Assembly (NCBI RefSeq): GCF_002949795.1
Contig: NZ_CP026692.1
Coordinates: forward strand, 1,671,501-1,735,500
Origin: Nostoc sp. 'Lobaria pulmonaria (5183) cyanobiont'
GTDB taxonomy: Bacteria > Cyanobacteriota > Cyanobacteriia > Cyanobacteriales > Nostocaceae
DNA: 64,000 nt
Direction of reading: 5' to 3'
Part shown: piece by piece, positions 54,593 through 64,000 of the stretch
Numbering within the stretch: the stretch's first letter is position 1
Layout: each line of letters starts with the position of its first letter
Notes under the pieces: model-generated
The model's database searches: none
What the model was told of the DNA's origin: nothing
The model's input: only the letters and a program-made list of their open reading frames with translations
Made by a program: the position numbers and the translations under genes

Positions 54593-55879
54593 ATGTCAAT
54601 GGTTACTTTACCTGGATTAAAAGAATTAATTGAAAGTATAAGTCGCGAGCGGAATTTACCCCGGCTTGCAGTTCAATCAGCTATTAGAGAAGCACTACTC
54701 AAAGGCTACGAACGTTATCGTCGCGCCCAAAATTTAGAACGCAAACAGTTTGAGGAAGATTATTTTGAAAATTTTGAAGTAGAACTCGATATTGAAGGAG
54801 AAGGATTTCGCGTTCTTTCCACCAAAACCATTGTCGAAGAAGTTAATAATACAGACCACCAGATTTCCTTAGACGAAGTTCAACAAGTCGCTCCCGAAGC
54901 GCAGTTAGGGGACTCTGTAGTGTTGGATGTTACCCCCGACCAAGGAGAATTTGGTCGGATGGCGGCGATGCAAACTAAGCAGGTACTCGCGCAAAAATTA
55001 CGGGATCAACAGCGCCAGATGGTGCAAGAAGAGTTCCAAGATTTAGAAGGAACTGTTCTCCAAGCAAGAGTCCTGCGGTTTGAGCGGCAATCAGTGGTTT
55101 TAGCAGTTAGCAGCGGCTTTGGTCAGCCAGAAGTAGAAGCCGAATTACCGAAGCGGGAACAGTTGCCCAACGATAATTATCGAGCAAATGCCACCTTCAA
55201 GGTATATCTGAAAAAAGTCTCCCAAGGTCAGCAACGAGGGCCACAGTTGCTTGTGTCTCGTGCTGATGCTGGTTTGGTAGTTTATCTTTTCGCCAACGAA
55301 GTCCCAGAAATCGAAGATGAAGTGGTACGGATTGTTGCCGTAGCTAGGGAGGCAAACCCCCCTTCCCGTTATGTCGGCCCCCGGACTAAAATAGCAGTCG
55401 ATACTCTCGATCGCGATGTAGACCCAGTTGGCGCTTGTATTGGAGCCAGGGGATCGCGAATTCAAGTAGTAGTCAACGAATTACGCGGTGAAAAAATAGA
55501 TGTAATTCGCTGGTCGCCAGACCCAGCAACATACATTGCTAATGCCTTAAGTCCAGCACGGGTAGATGAAGTACGCCTGATGGACCCAGAATCGCGGCAA
55601 ACTCACGTACTTGTAGCTGAAGATCAATTGAGTTTGGCCATTGGGAAAGAAGGCCAAAACGTCCGTTTGGCAGCCCGTCTTACTGGTTGGAAAATAGACA
55701 TCAAAGACAAAGCTAAGTATGACTATGCAGCAGAAGATACCAAATTTGCAGCCGTTAGAACAAAATATCAATCAGAGGAATCAGAAGAAGACGATCTTGA
55801 ATATGAAGAAGAATTCGAGGATGAAAATCAGAACGAATTAGAAGAGGAAGATAGTTTTGACAATAACGATGATGAATAA
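54593..55879 (+). CDS. nusA: Transcription termination/antitermination factor NusA
   Basis: NusA binds RNA polymerase and RNA and affects pausing, termination and antitermination. From the ATG at 54593 (AAAGGAGA six bases upstream) it has 428 residues. Domains are the N-terminal polymerase-binding region (about 1-130), S1 (about 135-205, LEGTVLQARVLRFERQSVVL), and KH domains (about 240-355, GACIGARGSRIQVVVNEL and AIGKEGQNVRLAARLTGW). It ends with a very acidic tail of about 40 residues in place of the acidic-repeat domains of E. coli, as usual in cyanobacteria. It is second in the operon. Confidence 0.96.
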   Translation: MSMVTLPGLKELIESISRERNLPRLAVQSAIREALLKGYERYRRAQNLERKQFEEDYFENFEVELDIEGEGFRVLSTKTIVEEVNNTDHQISLDEVQQVAPEAQLGDSVVLDVTPDQGEFGRMAAMQTKQVLAQKLRDQQRQMVQEEFQDLEGTVLQARVLRFERQSVVLAVSSGFGQPEVEAELPKREQLPNDNYRANATFKVYLKKVSQGQQRGPQLLVSRADAGLVVYLFANEVPEIEDEVVRIVAVAREANPPSRYVGPRTKIAVDTLDRDVDPVGACIGARGSRIQVVVNELRGEKIDVIRWSPDPATYIANALSPARVDEVRLMDPESRQTHVLVAEDQLSLAIGKEGQNVRLAARLTGWKIDIKDKAKYDYAAEDTKFAAVRTKYQSEESEEDDLEYEEEFEDENQNELEEEDSFDNNDDE

Positions 55880-56028
55880 TTGATTAATTTTGTAAAGTTT
55901 TGATACTGTAAAATTGTAGTCTCAGTCTCAAGGATTATTTTCTCAAAAGCTACTTGGTGTAAGTAAAAAATAGTAATAATAAACTTATTTTTACTTCCAT
56001 TATCCTGGACTGAGATCGCAAAGAACCG

Positions 56029-56298
56029 ATGAAACCAAATTATCGGCGCTGTATTAGTTGCCGGAAAGTAGGCTCAAAAGATGAGTTTTGGCGGATTGTC
56101 CGCGTCTTTCCATCGGGAAAGGTACAATTAGATCAGGGCATGGGGCGTTCTGCCTATATTTGTCCAGAAACGAGTTGCTTACAAGCGGCTCAAAAAAAAA
56201 ATCGACTAGGGCGATCGCTACATGCATCAGTGCCAGAAACACTGTACCAAAGCTTGTCGCAACGTCTAGCCCGCAGTAATACCCAAAACCAAATTTAG
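56029..56298 (+). CDS. ylxR: YlxR family RNA-binding protein
   Basis: An 89-residue protein of the YlxR (DUF448) family with the YRRCISCRK motif (Cys8, Cys11), GRSAYICPE and a C-terminal basic segment. It usually sits between nusA and infB, as here, and is thought to bind RNA (RNase P has been proposed as a partner in some bacteria). Length is normal. Confidence 0.93.
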   Translation: MKPNYRRCISCRKVGSKDEFWRIVRVFPSGKVQLDQGMGRSAYICPETSCLQAAQKKNRLGRSLHASVPETLYQSLSQRLARSNTQNQI

Positions 56299-56782
56299 TT
56301 GGAACAACTTTGTGACGTAATCATCAGAGGAATTGTGTAGAAAGCCGAAATCGCGCTTTCGTCACACCCTCAGTTAGATTGTCAAGGTTAATGCCAAAAT
56401 AGTAAATGGGTGTAAAACGCATTCGGCTCTCCAAATAACAAGAGGGTCGAGGCAACATTCCCAGAACAAGATGTAATCAATTGTGTTGTGGAAGACTCAG
56501 AATCAACAAAACAAGAAACTACAAAATGGCAACCTGGTAGCGCTCAGGCGCAGTTCGGCGTCAAGGGTTCCTATAAAAATCTTTTATTTAAGACATTTTT
56601 ATGGGTATCCCTCAACCATCATTCCTGGTGGGGATGCCATTATTAAACCGAAACATCTCTCTTTCCTGATTGGAGGCACCGGCAAAAACTGAACGGCAAC
56701 CTAAAAACAGTAATCCAAGGATGGAGATGTCGCACTCCCAGGCAACCATCCGCTAAAACTGTAAATTAAAGGGGAAGAGTGG
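56299..56782 (+). promoter_or_regulatory. Long non-coding leader before infB
   Basis: About 480 bases lie between ylxR and infB, unusually long for this operon. No credible gene is present. GGATGG (56719-56724) and CCATCC (56746-56751) can pair near the end, and further G/C-rich pairing is possible around 56600-56690 (GGTGGGGATGCC, GGAGGCACCGG). AAAGGGGAAGAG is the ribosome site. An internal promoter or translational control region is possible. Confidence 0.4.
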
Positions 56783-59700
56783 ATGAACAACGGCAAAGTT
56801 AGAATCTATGAATTATCAAAGGAATTGAATTTGGATAACAAAGAGCTACTAGCAATTTGCGACCAGCTCGATATTGCGGTCAAAAGTCATAGCAGCACGA
56901 TTTCAGAATCCGAGGCAGAAAACATCCGGGCGGCAGCAGAAAAACTTGCAGCTACGAATGTGTCAGCCAAAAAGGAACTAGGTACAACCAGCCATAAGCC
57001 AAATTCACCACCCAACGGCGGACGTAACCGACCTCCTGCACCCCACAAACAGCAAATTTTGGAAATACGCAAACCCAAAATATTGAGAAATACTACTCCC
57101 AACGCCCCAGAGGCGTCACTTGCTAACAATACCCAAGCTGCCTTGTCTGAAGCTAATCCTCCCTCTCCGCCACGGCCTTTCGCTACACCAGTCTCACCCC
57201 TGAAACCGGCAGCACCAACTCGACCTGTGCCCCGGACTCAATCTGAGACTCAAGAGCAACCTCCGATCGCTGACTTGGAACAAACGCCTAATCCAAATCC
57301 GGCACCGGAAAAAATAGCATCCCAAAAACCGGAAAAAACAGTTCCGCCCAGACCGAAATCGGAAAAACCGATCAAACCACAACTAGTTGCTCCTCCAGCC
57401 AGACCTGAGGCAGAAGTTGCCGAGGTGGAAGATGAGCAGCCAGTATCTCAGGCAGATAAACCGATCCTGAAACGCGACCAACGGCAACGACCTGCAGAAG
57501 GCGATCGCGAGCAAATTAAGCCGAGAGTCGCTAAACTGCCAACAGACCAGTCCGCACCATCTGCACCACAAAGGGCAAGTCGTCCCACCACTGCACCAAG
57601 CAGACCAGAGCCGAGGGGCAATAGACCGTCTGCTCCATCGCAACTGGGAGAGGGGCAACGACCCAGACCAGCGCGTCCAGGTGAAGCTGTAGCAGCCGCT
57701 ATGCCGATCGCTACTCCCCCCAGACAGATATCAGGAATAGCGGGCAAATCTCAAGGATTGGGTGATGAACCAGTCACACCCGATCTCCTCGACTTGAAAC
57801 GCCCAAGCCCGCCTCGCCCAACCAAGGGCGGCAAAAAGTGGGTAGAAGAAGAAATAATTGACGAGGTTAAAGAGAAGGCGAAAGCTGGCGTCAAAGGCAA
57901 GCGGATCAAGCCCATACTTGATGATGAGTTTGAAGAAGATTTGCTGGATGACGACGATATCGACTCACCAGCCACAGTCCAAGTCAGCCTTTCCATCGCT
58001 CGTCCTCCCAAACCCAAAGCGACTCGACCTGTACAGATGCCAGGTGCAACCCTTGCTAGCGCCCCAACTGCAAGAGCGAAAAAATCTGGTTCCAGGTCTG
58101 GCTCTAAGTCAGGTTCTGGCCGCGACCAGCACCAAAACCGTCGCCAAGAAGCCGAGACAAAGCGCGATCGTCCAGAAAAAGTGGTGGTAACAGGCCCGTT
58201 GACTGTGCAAGAACTGTCTGACGTTTTAGCTGTTGCCGATACAGAGATTGTGAAAATCCTGTTCCTTAAAGGTATGGCGGTGAGTATCACTCAAAATCTA
58301 GATATTCCCACAATTACCCTGGTAGGCAAAGAACTAGAAATAGAAGTAGAAACCGCCGAGCGAGAAGCAGAAGCTCGGAAAATTACAGAAATGGTCGGCG
58401 TAGAAGACCTAGAATATCTCCACCGCCGTCCGCCAGTGGTGACAATTATGGGTCACGTCGACCACGGTAAAACAACCCTGCTCGACTCAATTCGCAAAAC
58501 CAAAGTGGCTGCTGGCGAAGCCGGCGGGATCACTCAACACATTGGTGCATACCATGTGGATATAGAACATGAGGGCAAACCACAGCAGATAGTCTTCCTG
58601 GATACCCCCGGTCACGAAGCCTTTACAGCAATGCGGGCCAGAGGAGCGCGGGTAACAGACATTGCCGTGTTAGTAGTGGCCGCTGATGATGGTGTCCGTC
58701 CCCAAACTATTGAAGCCATTAGCCACGCCCAAGCTGCGGGAGTGCCAATTGTCGTTGCAATCAACAAAATTGACAAAGAAGGGGCACAGCCAGAACGGGT
58801 GAAACAAGAGCTGACTCAGTACGGTCTGACCGCAGAAGATTGGGGTGGTGAGACAATCATGGTTCCGGTGAGCGCCATCAGAGGTGAAAATCTAGATACG
58901 CTCTTAGAGATGATTCTCTTAGTAGCAGAGGTTGGAGAACTATCTGCCAACCCAGATCGTTTTGCCAAAGGAACTGTAATTGAAGCACATCTGGATAAAG
59001 CTAAGGGAGCAGTTGCTACCCTGCTAATTCAGAATGGCACCCTGCATGTGGGAGATATCTTAGTAGCTGGCTCGGCCTTCGGTAAGGTCCGGGCGATGGT
59101 GGATGACAGAAGTAAGCGAGTAGATATTGCTTCTCCTTCCTTTGCTGTCGAGGTATTGGGTTTAAGTGATGTGCCAGCAGCAGGCGACGAGTTCGAGGTC
59201 TTCCAGAACGAGAAAGAAGCCAGAGCGCTTGCTAGCGATCGCGCAGACAGACAACGCCTATCCCGCCTGTTACAAGGTCGTGTTACCCTTACAACCCTGT
59301 CGGCTCAAGCACAAGAAGGCGAGTTGAAAGAACTCAACTTGATCTTGAAAGGAGACGTACAAGGTTCCGTGGAAGCCATTGTGGGAGCGCTCAAGCAAAT
59401 CCCGCAAAACGAAGTCCAAATTCGGATGCTGTTGGCTACTGCTGGGGAAATCACCGAGACAGATATCGACTTAGCAGCTGCCAGTAACGCTGTAATTATT
59501 GGCTTCAACACCACTTTTGCCAGTGGCGCCAGACAAGCCGCCGATGAAGCGGGTGTAGATGTTCGAGAATACAACGTCATCTACAAACTCCTGGAAGATA
59601 TTCAAGATGCCTTGGAAGGTCTTTTGGAACCAGAGTTGGTGGAAGAACCCTTGGGTCAAACCGAAGTACGTGCCGTCTTCCCAGTCGGTCGCGGTGCTGT

Positions 59701-59947
59701 TGCCGGTTGCTACGTTCAATCTGGCAAGCTAGTTCGCAACTGCAAAGTCAGAGTGCGACGCGGCGGTAAGGTGATCTTTGAAGGTGTCCTTGACTCCCTA
59801 AAACGGATGAAAGAAGATACCCGTGAGGTCAACGCCGGTTATGAATGCGGTGTCGGCATGGATAAATTCAATGATTGGGTTGAAGGTGACATCATCGAAT
59901 CCTATCAGATGGTTACGAAGCGCCGCACTCTCACCTTAACGAGATAG
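56783..59947 (+). CDS. infB: Translation initiation factor IF-2
   Basis: IF-2 is the GTPase that places initiator tRNA on the ribosome. The 1054-residue form is long, as in Nostoc. Domains: an N-terminal IF2N domain (about 1-58, [16 protein letters not shown]), a disordered Pro/Lys/Arg-rich linker (about 60-440), a second IF2N-like segment (about 475-530), the G domain with GHVDHGKT (557-564), [16 protein letters not shown] and NKID, and C-terminal domains including [18 protein letters not shown]. It is the last gene of the rimP operon. Confidence 0.98.
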   Translation: MNNGKVRIYELSKELNLDNKELLAICDQLDIAVKSHSSTISESEAENIRAAAEKLAATNVSAKKELGTTSHKPNSPPNGGRNRPPAPHKQQILEIRKPKILRNTTPNAPEASLANNTQAALSEANPPSPPRPFATPVSPLKPAAPTRPVPRTQSETQEQPPIADLEQTPNPNPAPEKIASQKPEKTVPPRPKSEKPIKPQLVAPPARPEAEVAEVEDEQPVSQADKPILKRDQRQRPAEGDREQIKPRVAKLPTDQSAPSAPQRASRPTTAPSRPEPRGNRPSAPSQLGEGQRPRPARPGEAVAAAMPIATPPRQISGIAGKSQGLGDEPVTPDLLDLKRPSPPRPTKGGKKWVEEEIIDEVKEKAKAGVKGKRIKPILDDEFEEDLLDDDDIDSPATVQVSLSIARPPKPKATRPVQMPGATLASAPTARAKKSGSRSGSKSGSGRDQHQNRRQEAETKRDRPEKVVVTGPLTVQELSDVLAVADTEIVKILFLKGMAVSITQNLDIPTITLVGKELEIEVETAEREAEARKITEMVGVEDLEYLHRRPPVVTIMGHVDHGKTTLLDSIRKTKVAAGEAGGITQHIGAYHVDIEHEGKPQQIVFLDTPGHEAFTAMRARGARVTDIAVLVVAADDGVRPQTIEAISHAQAAGVPIVVAINKIDKEGAQPERVKQELTQYGLTAEDWGGETIMVPVSAIRGENLDTLLEMILLVAEVGELSANPDRFAKGTVIEAHLDKAKGAVATLLIQNGTLHVGDILVAGSAFGKVRAMVDDRSKRVDIASPSFAVEVLGLSDVPAAGDEFEVFQNEKEARALASDRADRQRLSRLLQGRVTLTTLSAQAQEGELKELNLILKGDVQGSVEAIVGALKQIPQNEVQIRMLLATAGEITETDIDLAAASNAVIIGFNTTFASGARQAADEAGVDVREYNVIYKLLEDIQDALEGLLEPELVEEPLGQTEVRAVFPVGRGAVAGCYVQSGKLVRNCKVRVRRGGKVIFEGVLDSLKRMKEDTREVNAGYECGVGMDKFNDWVEGDIIESYQMVTKRRTLTLTR

Positions 59948-59959
59948 TGTTGAGGGTAA

Positions 59960-60046
59960 AATGGTTAGAAGTTAGGAGTAATAAATTAGGAGTTAGGAGT
60001 TAAAGGCTGCTAATTCCTAACTCCTAACTCTTAACTCACAACTTTT
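59960..60046. repeat. Inverted heptad repeats after infB
   Basis: TTAGGAG units (about 59968-60002) are followed by CCTAACTCCTAACTC units (about 60016-60038) in inverted order. A transcript would form a long hairpin here, perhaps ending or stabilising the infB message. Confidence 0.75.
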
Positions 60047-60052
60047 TATAAT

Positions 60053-60673
60053 ATGCATTCATTTCGCTCTGAACCGATTTTGTGGATTCACGTCGCTGGA
60101 TTGGCGACGTTGCCTATTTTCTTAGTCCTCTGCTTATTGTTTTTGTCTGTAGGTGAGCCGTTTTTGCCAGTCTGGATGGAGCTATCTTTAGTTGCTGCAA
60201 TTGGTATTCTTCCCCTACTATGGATGCAGTTACGTCGCCCTTTTTATATATTTGCTCTTTTAGGAATAGCCCTAAAGCCAGAAAATCTGACTGAACGGCA
60301 GCGAAAAATTCTCTGTTTAATTAATACAAAGTTAAATCGGATCTTGGCATTAGTGGCAGCAGTCTTGTCGGTTTGGATACTGTGGTATCTTTACCAAATT
60401 GCCCCATTAGTAGCAAATTCAGCTAAATTTCTCCCACAATGGCGCAGTCTTGCACTAGTACTGGCGGGATTAGCATTTTTGGGTGGCAATCTATTTTTAC
60501 AAATACCTGTGAGTGTAATGCGAGTTTTGGTGACTAATGACACAGAATTTGCTGGCATAGAACCATTATCTTTAGAAAAGATTAAGCAAGATTTCACAAT
60601 TTTAGGGGTGCGAGTTAATCAAATCGTGCCTCGATTATTGCAATCCTTGTTTAAGATAAATACAGATTTGTAG
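60053..60673 (+). CDS. Conserved cyanobacterial membrane protein next to infB
   Basis: A 206-residue membrane protein with about four to five hydrophobic segments (about 12-32, 42-60, 64-75, 95-117 and 130-150). It ends in a soluble segment (EPLSLEKIKQDFTILGVRVNQIV). It resembles the cyanobacterial proteins annotated as low-complexity tail membrane proteins and found beside infB, although the low-complexity tail itself is not evident here. Function unknown. Confidence 0.75.
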   Translation: MHSFRSEPILWIHVAGLATLPIFLVLCLLFLSVGEPFLPVWMELSLVAAIGILPLLWMQLRRPFYIFALLGIALKPENLTERQRKILCLINTKLNRILALVAAVLSVWILWYLYQIAPLVANSAKFLPQWRSLALVLAGLAFLGGNLFLQIPVSVMRVLVTNDTEFAGIEPLSLEKIKQDFTILGVRVNQIVPRLLQSLFKINTDL

Positions 60674-60856
60674 CAGCCCGTAAAGTATATTATTTAACTT
60701 TAAAGGGCTAAAAAGAAGCATCAGGGGAGGCAGAGGTGGATACTTCGACTGCGCTCAGTAACCAGGGGAGCAGAGGAGAATAACTAATAACCAATGCCCA
60801 ATGCCCCATTCCCAATATCCAGTTACTGTTGAAGTAAAACAAAGGAATGAGGAACT

Positions 60857-61054
60857 ATGGCTCAAATTCCAGCTTCTAGCGATCGCCAATTTTCTGCTGA
60901 TACTAAAATTTGGTATAGCCTCAAATGTGCTATCTCCACTAGTTCCGGTTTTCAACGCTGGCAACTAGAACGCGATGCTCAATTAGACGGAATTCGCTTG
61001 GAACATCAGGTACAGAGGTATTTAAGAGAAACTTTAGAAACTTTAGCTTACTAA
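60857..61054 (+). CDS. Small conserved hypothetical protein
   Basis: A 65-residue protein, soluble and charged (TKIWYSLKCAISTSSGFQRW, LEHQVQRYLRETLETLAY), with a GAGGA ribosome site six bases before the ATG. I recognise it only as a small cyanobacterial hypothetical. Its stop codon overlaps the end of the disrupted DUF1400 gene on the other strand. Confidence 0.6.
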   Translation: MAQIPASSDRQFSADTKIWYSLKCAISTSSGFQRWQLERDAQLDGIRLEHQVQRYLRETLETLAY

Positions 61055-61694
61055 ACACCGAATAAATCTTGTAAGCTTGTTTGCAAACGGCGGAGTTGAC
61101 GGTACGCACCCTGCAAGCGATCGCCATCAACTTCCACTTCATTTGTGGGATAATTCTTAATAATTTCAATCAGCGACACTTGCCCGTCTTGATTCGCAGA
61201 AAGTACCAAGGCGGCTCGTAAAGCTTGCCGATTTGCTCTTTGAGACGGTGTAGAAATAACTAGTACCGCAAGGCGGAAGTCAAAAGTCAAAAGTCAAAAG
61301 TCAAAAGTATTATGAAATAAGCTCTTTAGGGCTTTTCAATGGTCTGCTTATTTACGCCGTGCTGTACTAGACTAATTTGATCCAAAATAATATTACCAAT
61401 CTGGCTATTCAGCACTTTATCTAAAAATACAGGGTTTACCTTCACAGGCTTTGTTAAATACTGACGAATGGCTTTGGGGTCTTGTCGCGCCAAAGCTAAA
61501 TTAACTTTTAATGAACGTGAGAGTTCACCTGTTTGGGCAAAGGTGGATAGTTCCTCTACAGAAAGTGATTCACGGAAGATACTATACTTCAGAACTACTC
61601 GTTCTGCTGCAAAGGCAGGAGTGGACAAAAACAGAAGACAGATAATGCCTACTAAAACTAAGACGCGACGCAGCCCTAAAAAATAAAAATGCAT
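61051..61694 (-). pseudogene. DUF1400 gene split by a 111-bp inverted-repeat element
   Basis: Two minus-strand frames together make one exported DUF1400 protein. The 5' part (61694-61326) has a signal peptide, then AAERVVLKYSIFRESLSVEELSTFA and VNPVFLDKVLNSQIGNIILDQIS. It then runs into unrelated residues and stops. The 3' part (61290-61051, TTG start only) continues the domain with VISTPSQRANRQALRAALVL and NYPTNEVEVDGDRLQGAYRQL. Intact relatives read straight from DQIS into xVI.TPS. The 5' half could still yield a shortened 122-residue secreted protein. Confidence 0.82.
61260..61370. mobile_element. 111-bp MITE-like element inside the DUF1400 gene
   Basis: The ends CTAGTACCGCAAGGCG (61260-61275) and CGCCGTGCTGTACTAG (61355-61370) are inverted repeats matching at 14 of 16 positions. 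The interior holds four to five AAGTCAA heptads (about 61278-61308). It has no coding capacity. The insertion has split the DUF1400 reading frame, and the exact target duplication cannot be fixed because the flanks were changed. Confidence 0.8.
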
Positions 61695-61988
61695 TTCTCC
61701 CGATTTCCAATAGGTTTGCTTTTTCTGTGATGATATTTCAGCAGAATTAGTTGCAGCACCTAGCTTTAGGGAATACTAAAAATCGCCTCATCTCCATAGT
61801 GCCCCTAAGAAAATTTTCTGCATAACACAATATAACTAATGTATAAGTTCTGTGACCTATCTAAGGAATTTAGCTGAATCAGTGCTAATCATCCAGTATA
61901 GTTTTGCATGGGTTTTAGAGCAGCTACAACGCTGTTATCTTTAACCTTGTTCCATATACCGTAATTCAGCACATCACAGACTCAAAAA

Positions 61989-63683
61989 ATGAAATATTGG
62001 GGTTCTCACATTTCTCTAGCGAAAAATTTTCGCCTTCTTTCCAGCAGTCATCTCAGATACACTTTGCGCGTAGGAGCCGGGCTAACGGCAATACTTGTTG
62101 TTTCTAGTGGGTCAATACTACTACCTAATGAGGTTAATGCTGATACCACTCATCCAGAAAATATCGCCCCAACTCATACAGCGCAAGCTCCTGCAACTGC
62201 CGCAGCGATTTATGTTAATCCCGCAACTGGTGCAGATAGGGCTGGTGCTGGTGCAACCTCGGCAGCACCCTACAAAAGCATCAGTTTCGCTCTCAGTCAA
62301 GCCCAAACAGGTGCAGTTATTCAATTAGCACCTGGAAACTATAACCAGGAAAGTGGCGAAACCTTCCCGTTGTTGCTGAAACCAGGAGTAACACTGCGAG
62401 GTGATGAAGCTAGTAAAGGTCAGGCGATATTAATTACAGGTGGAGGTTTCTACACTAGTCGCACCTTTGCCAGACAGGACATTACCATCCTTGCCGAACA
62501 AGATACCACAATTACCGGTGTCACCGTCACCAACCCAAATAGCCGGGGTACGGCTGTGTGGGTGGAGTCAACTAATCCGATTATCAAAAACAGTACTTTT
62601 ACTAACAGTGTCAGAGAGGGTGTTTTTGTCACGGGTACAGGCAATCCCAAAATTGAAAGTAACATCTTTGTGCAAAACAAAGGGAATGGGATTTCAACTG
62701 TTAGAGCTGCCCAAGGAGAAATTCGGAATAACTTATTTCAGGATACTGGTTTTGGTCTATCGATTAATGGCACTTCCACACCCCTAGTTGTGGAAAACCA
62801 AATCGTCCAAAATCAAGATGGTGTTTATATTTCAGAGTCAGCGAAGCCCGTATTGCGTAAGAATGTCATTCAGAACAATAAACGGGATGGAGTAATAGTA
62901 ATTGGTAGTGCTGTACCCGATCTTGGCACCAGCGAAAATCCTGGTGGCAATCTTATTCGCAATAACACTCGTTATGATGTGAACAACGCCAATAAAACTA
63001 GTCAAATTCTCGCTGTTGGCAACGATATTGATCAGAAAAAGATTTTCGGCTCAGTAAATTTCGTTGCTGCAACTGTTGATGTACCCCCTGGAGGGCCTGT
63101 TGCCTTTAAGGATGTGCCAGCAAATTACTGGGCAAAAACCTACATCGAAGCTTTAGCCTCCCAAAATATTATTGCTGGTTTTCCTGATGGCAGCTTTAAA
63201 CCCAATGAACCTGTAACCCGCGCTCAATTTGCCACTATTGTCACTAAAGCCCTAAAGCCACCAACTAAACGCGCAGCCATTCAGTTTAAGGATGTAGCAA
63301 GCAATTTCTGGGCTTACGCTGCCATTCAATCTGCTTACCAGAGTCAATTTGTTTCTGGCTATCCCGATGGCACTTTTAAGCCACAGCAGCAAATTCCTAG
63401 AGTGCAGGCGTTAGTCGCTTTAGCTAATGGTTTGGGCTTAACTGCAAGTAATCAAAATGTCGTTTCCTTTTACACCGATGCTGCCCAGATTCCTAATTAT
63501 GCGATCGCACCAGTTGCTGCGGCAACTGCACGGCAACTAGTGATCAACTATCCCACAGCGAAGCAACTCAATCCTAATCGTGAAGCGACTAGAGCCGAAG
63601 TTGCTGCATTTGTTTACCAGGCACTCGTCAATGCTGGACGTGCCCAACCAATTCCTTCATCTTATTTGGTAACAGCTCAGTAA
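61989..63683 (+). CDS. Exported DUF1565 beta-helix protein with three SLH domains
   Basis: A 564-residue surface protein. A long N-terminus with a hydrophobic segment (about 28-50) acts as signal sequence. Residues about 73-345 form a DUF1565/parallel beta-helix region (IYVNPATGADRAGAGATSAA, then repeated NxI.xN strands). Three SLH domains follow (about 370-560; FKDVPANYWAKTYIEALASQ, FKDVASNFWAYAAIQSAYQS, and a more diverged third), which anchor proteins to the peptidoglycan-linked polymer. The beta helix may bind or cleave polysaccharide; no catalytic residues can be named. A strong terminator follows. Confidence 0.88.
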   Translation: MKYWGSHISLAKNFRLLSSSHLRYTLRVGAGLTAILVVSSGSILLPNEVNADTTHPENIAPTHTAQAPATAAAIYVNPATGADRAGAGATSAAPYKSISFALSQAQTGAVIQLAPGNYNQESGETFPLLLKPGVTLRGDEASKGQAILITGGGFYTSRTFARQDITILAEQDTTITGVTVTNPNSRGTAVWVESTNPIIKNSTFTNSVREGVFVTGTGNPKIESNIFVQNKGNGISTVRAAQGEIRNNLFQDTGFGLSINGTSTPLVVENQIVQNQDGVYISESAKPVLRKNVIQNNKRDGVIVIGSAVPDLGTSENPGGNLIRNNTRYDVNNANKTSQILAVGNDIDQKKIFGSVNFVAATVDVPPGGPVAFKDVPANYWAKTYIEALASQNIIAGFPDGSFKPNEPVTRAQFATIVTKALKPPTKRAAIQFKDVASNFWAYAAIQSAYQSQFVSGYPDGTFKPQQQIPRVQALVALANGLGLTASNQNVVSFYTDAAQIPNYAIAPVAAATARQLVINYPTAKQLNPNREATRAEVAAFVYQALVNAGRAQPIPSSYLVTAQ

Positions 63684-63696
63684 ATGTCTAATTAGC

Positions 63697-63745
63697 AAAT
63701 TGGAAGCGCCAGACTAACAAATTATCAGTCTGGCGCTTCCAATTT
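63697..63745 (+). terminator. Very strong intrinsic terminator
   Basis: A perfect 19-base-pair stem (AAATTGGAAGCGCCAGACT at 63697-63715 with AGTCTGGCGCTTCCAATTT at 63727-63745) has an 11-base loop, and a T run follows at 63750. It ends the SLH gene transcript. Confidence 0.93.
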
Positions 63746-63779
63746 AGTGGTTTTTTAATTTTAGGGTTTTTTAATCATA

Positions 63780-63870
63780 AAATTTGGGGTCTTTAAATAT
63801 AGCCGACCCCATTTTAATGTAAGTGGGTTTATCGTCAGGGTCTTTATATTGGCTGACCCCGTTTCAACGA
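63780..63870. repeat. Two related GGGTC hairpins at the window end
   Basis: GGGGTCTTTAAATATAGCCGACCCC (about 63785) and AGGGTCTTTATATTGGCTGACCCC (about 63838) are direct repeats, each able to form a GGGTC/GACCC hairpin. No gene is seen between 63746 and 64000. Confidence 0.65.
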
Positions 63871-64000
63871 TTTCTAGTTTCTCAGAAATTTTTGCTTTTT
63901 GAGATTTCCTAATAATTTTTTTATTTTTTCTCTCTTGAGATTTTAATCTTCATAAAAATATTAATAAATTTCAAGAATATCAAGAATTAGGATTTTTACC

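Noticed and set aside
1..64000. tRNA, rRNA genes or full insertion sequences
   Set aside because: No T-loop-like and acceptor combination, rRNA segment or transposase frame was recognised.

Overview
The window is a chromosomal segment of a filamentous, heterocyst-forming type cyanobacterium of the Nostoc/Anabaena group. This follows from the cyanophycin genes cphB and cphA, the response regulator RpaB, a group 2 sigma factor, a phycobilisome-degradation type HEAT protein, a His-type Dps, the CCB-type cofactor assembly protein, eukaryote-type Ser/Thr kinases (one fused to WD40 repeats), many copies of the HIP1 octamer GCGATCGC and the heptanucleotide tandem repeats known from this group. I saw no rRNA, tRNA, transposase or CRISPR array.

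Layout. 0.2-3.2 kb: minus-strand cluster trmD-ispF-peptide ABC substrate-binding lipoprotein. 3.2-7.5 kb: cyanophycin degradation and synthesis genes behind a possibly structured leader. 7.6-10.7 kb: tatA, an orphan DNA methyltransferase with a LexA-type box at its promoter, and a membrane Ser/Thr kinase. 10.8-17.4 kb: housekeeping genes (cbiT, cdsA, an LmeA-like lipid-binding protein, a pseudouridine synthase with a RodZ-like protein, malQ, a Nudix hydrolase). 17.5-26.7 kb is the most accessory part: a pentapeptide-repeat/RidA fusion, a ParDE pair, and a roughly 3.5 kb tandem duplication. Each copy of the duplication holds the end of a small conserved gene, a 21-bp repeat array and a STAND-type NTPase gene. 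The first NTPase carries six almost identical TPR units; the second has lost them, and its array region carries two small non-autonomous insertions.

26.8-43.2 kb is core-like again: a thioredoxin-like ferredoxin, Dps, carB, a SigD-like sigma factor, DUF760, MutT, a CBS protein, an NblB-like protein, a PEP-CTERM protein, DUF456, a zinc-ligand-less M48 homologue, a CCB protein, rpaB and radA. 43.3-45.5 kb is a gene graveyard: one intact Uma2-family gene followed by the broken start of a kinase gene, nonsense-interrupted DUF4258 and DUF2283 genes, and an Uma2 fragment. 45.5-53.7 kb is a signalling and envelope region (two Ser/Thr kinases, a heme-binding DUF3365-HAMP sensor, a ClpP-fold proteinase, a peptidoglycan-binding-like protein, a large membrane protein). 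53.8-59.9 kb is the rimP-nusA-ylxR-infB operon with a terminator hairpin in its leader. 60-64 kb has small membrane and hypothetical genes, a DUF1400 gene split by a 111-bp inverted-repeat element, and a DUF1565/SLH surface protein.

Intergenic DNA is unusually rich in short repeats: heptad repeats, AGCAGGGG-type repeats and small inverted-repeat elements. In several places they have become start codons, C-terminal tails or gene-breaking insertions. The best leads for undescribed biology are the duplicated STAND/21-bp-array module, the LexA-box methyltransferase, the pentapeptide-RidA fusion, the M48 pseudo-peptidase and the possible RNA element before cphB.
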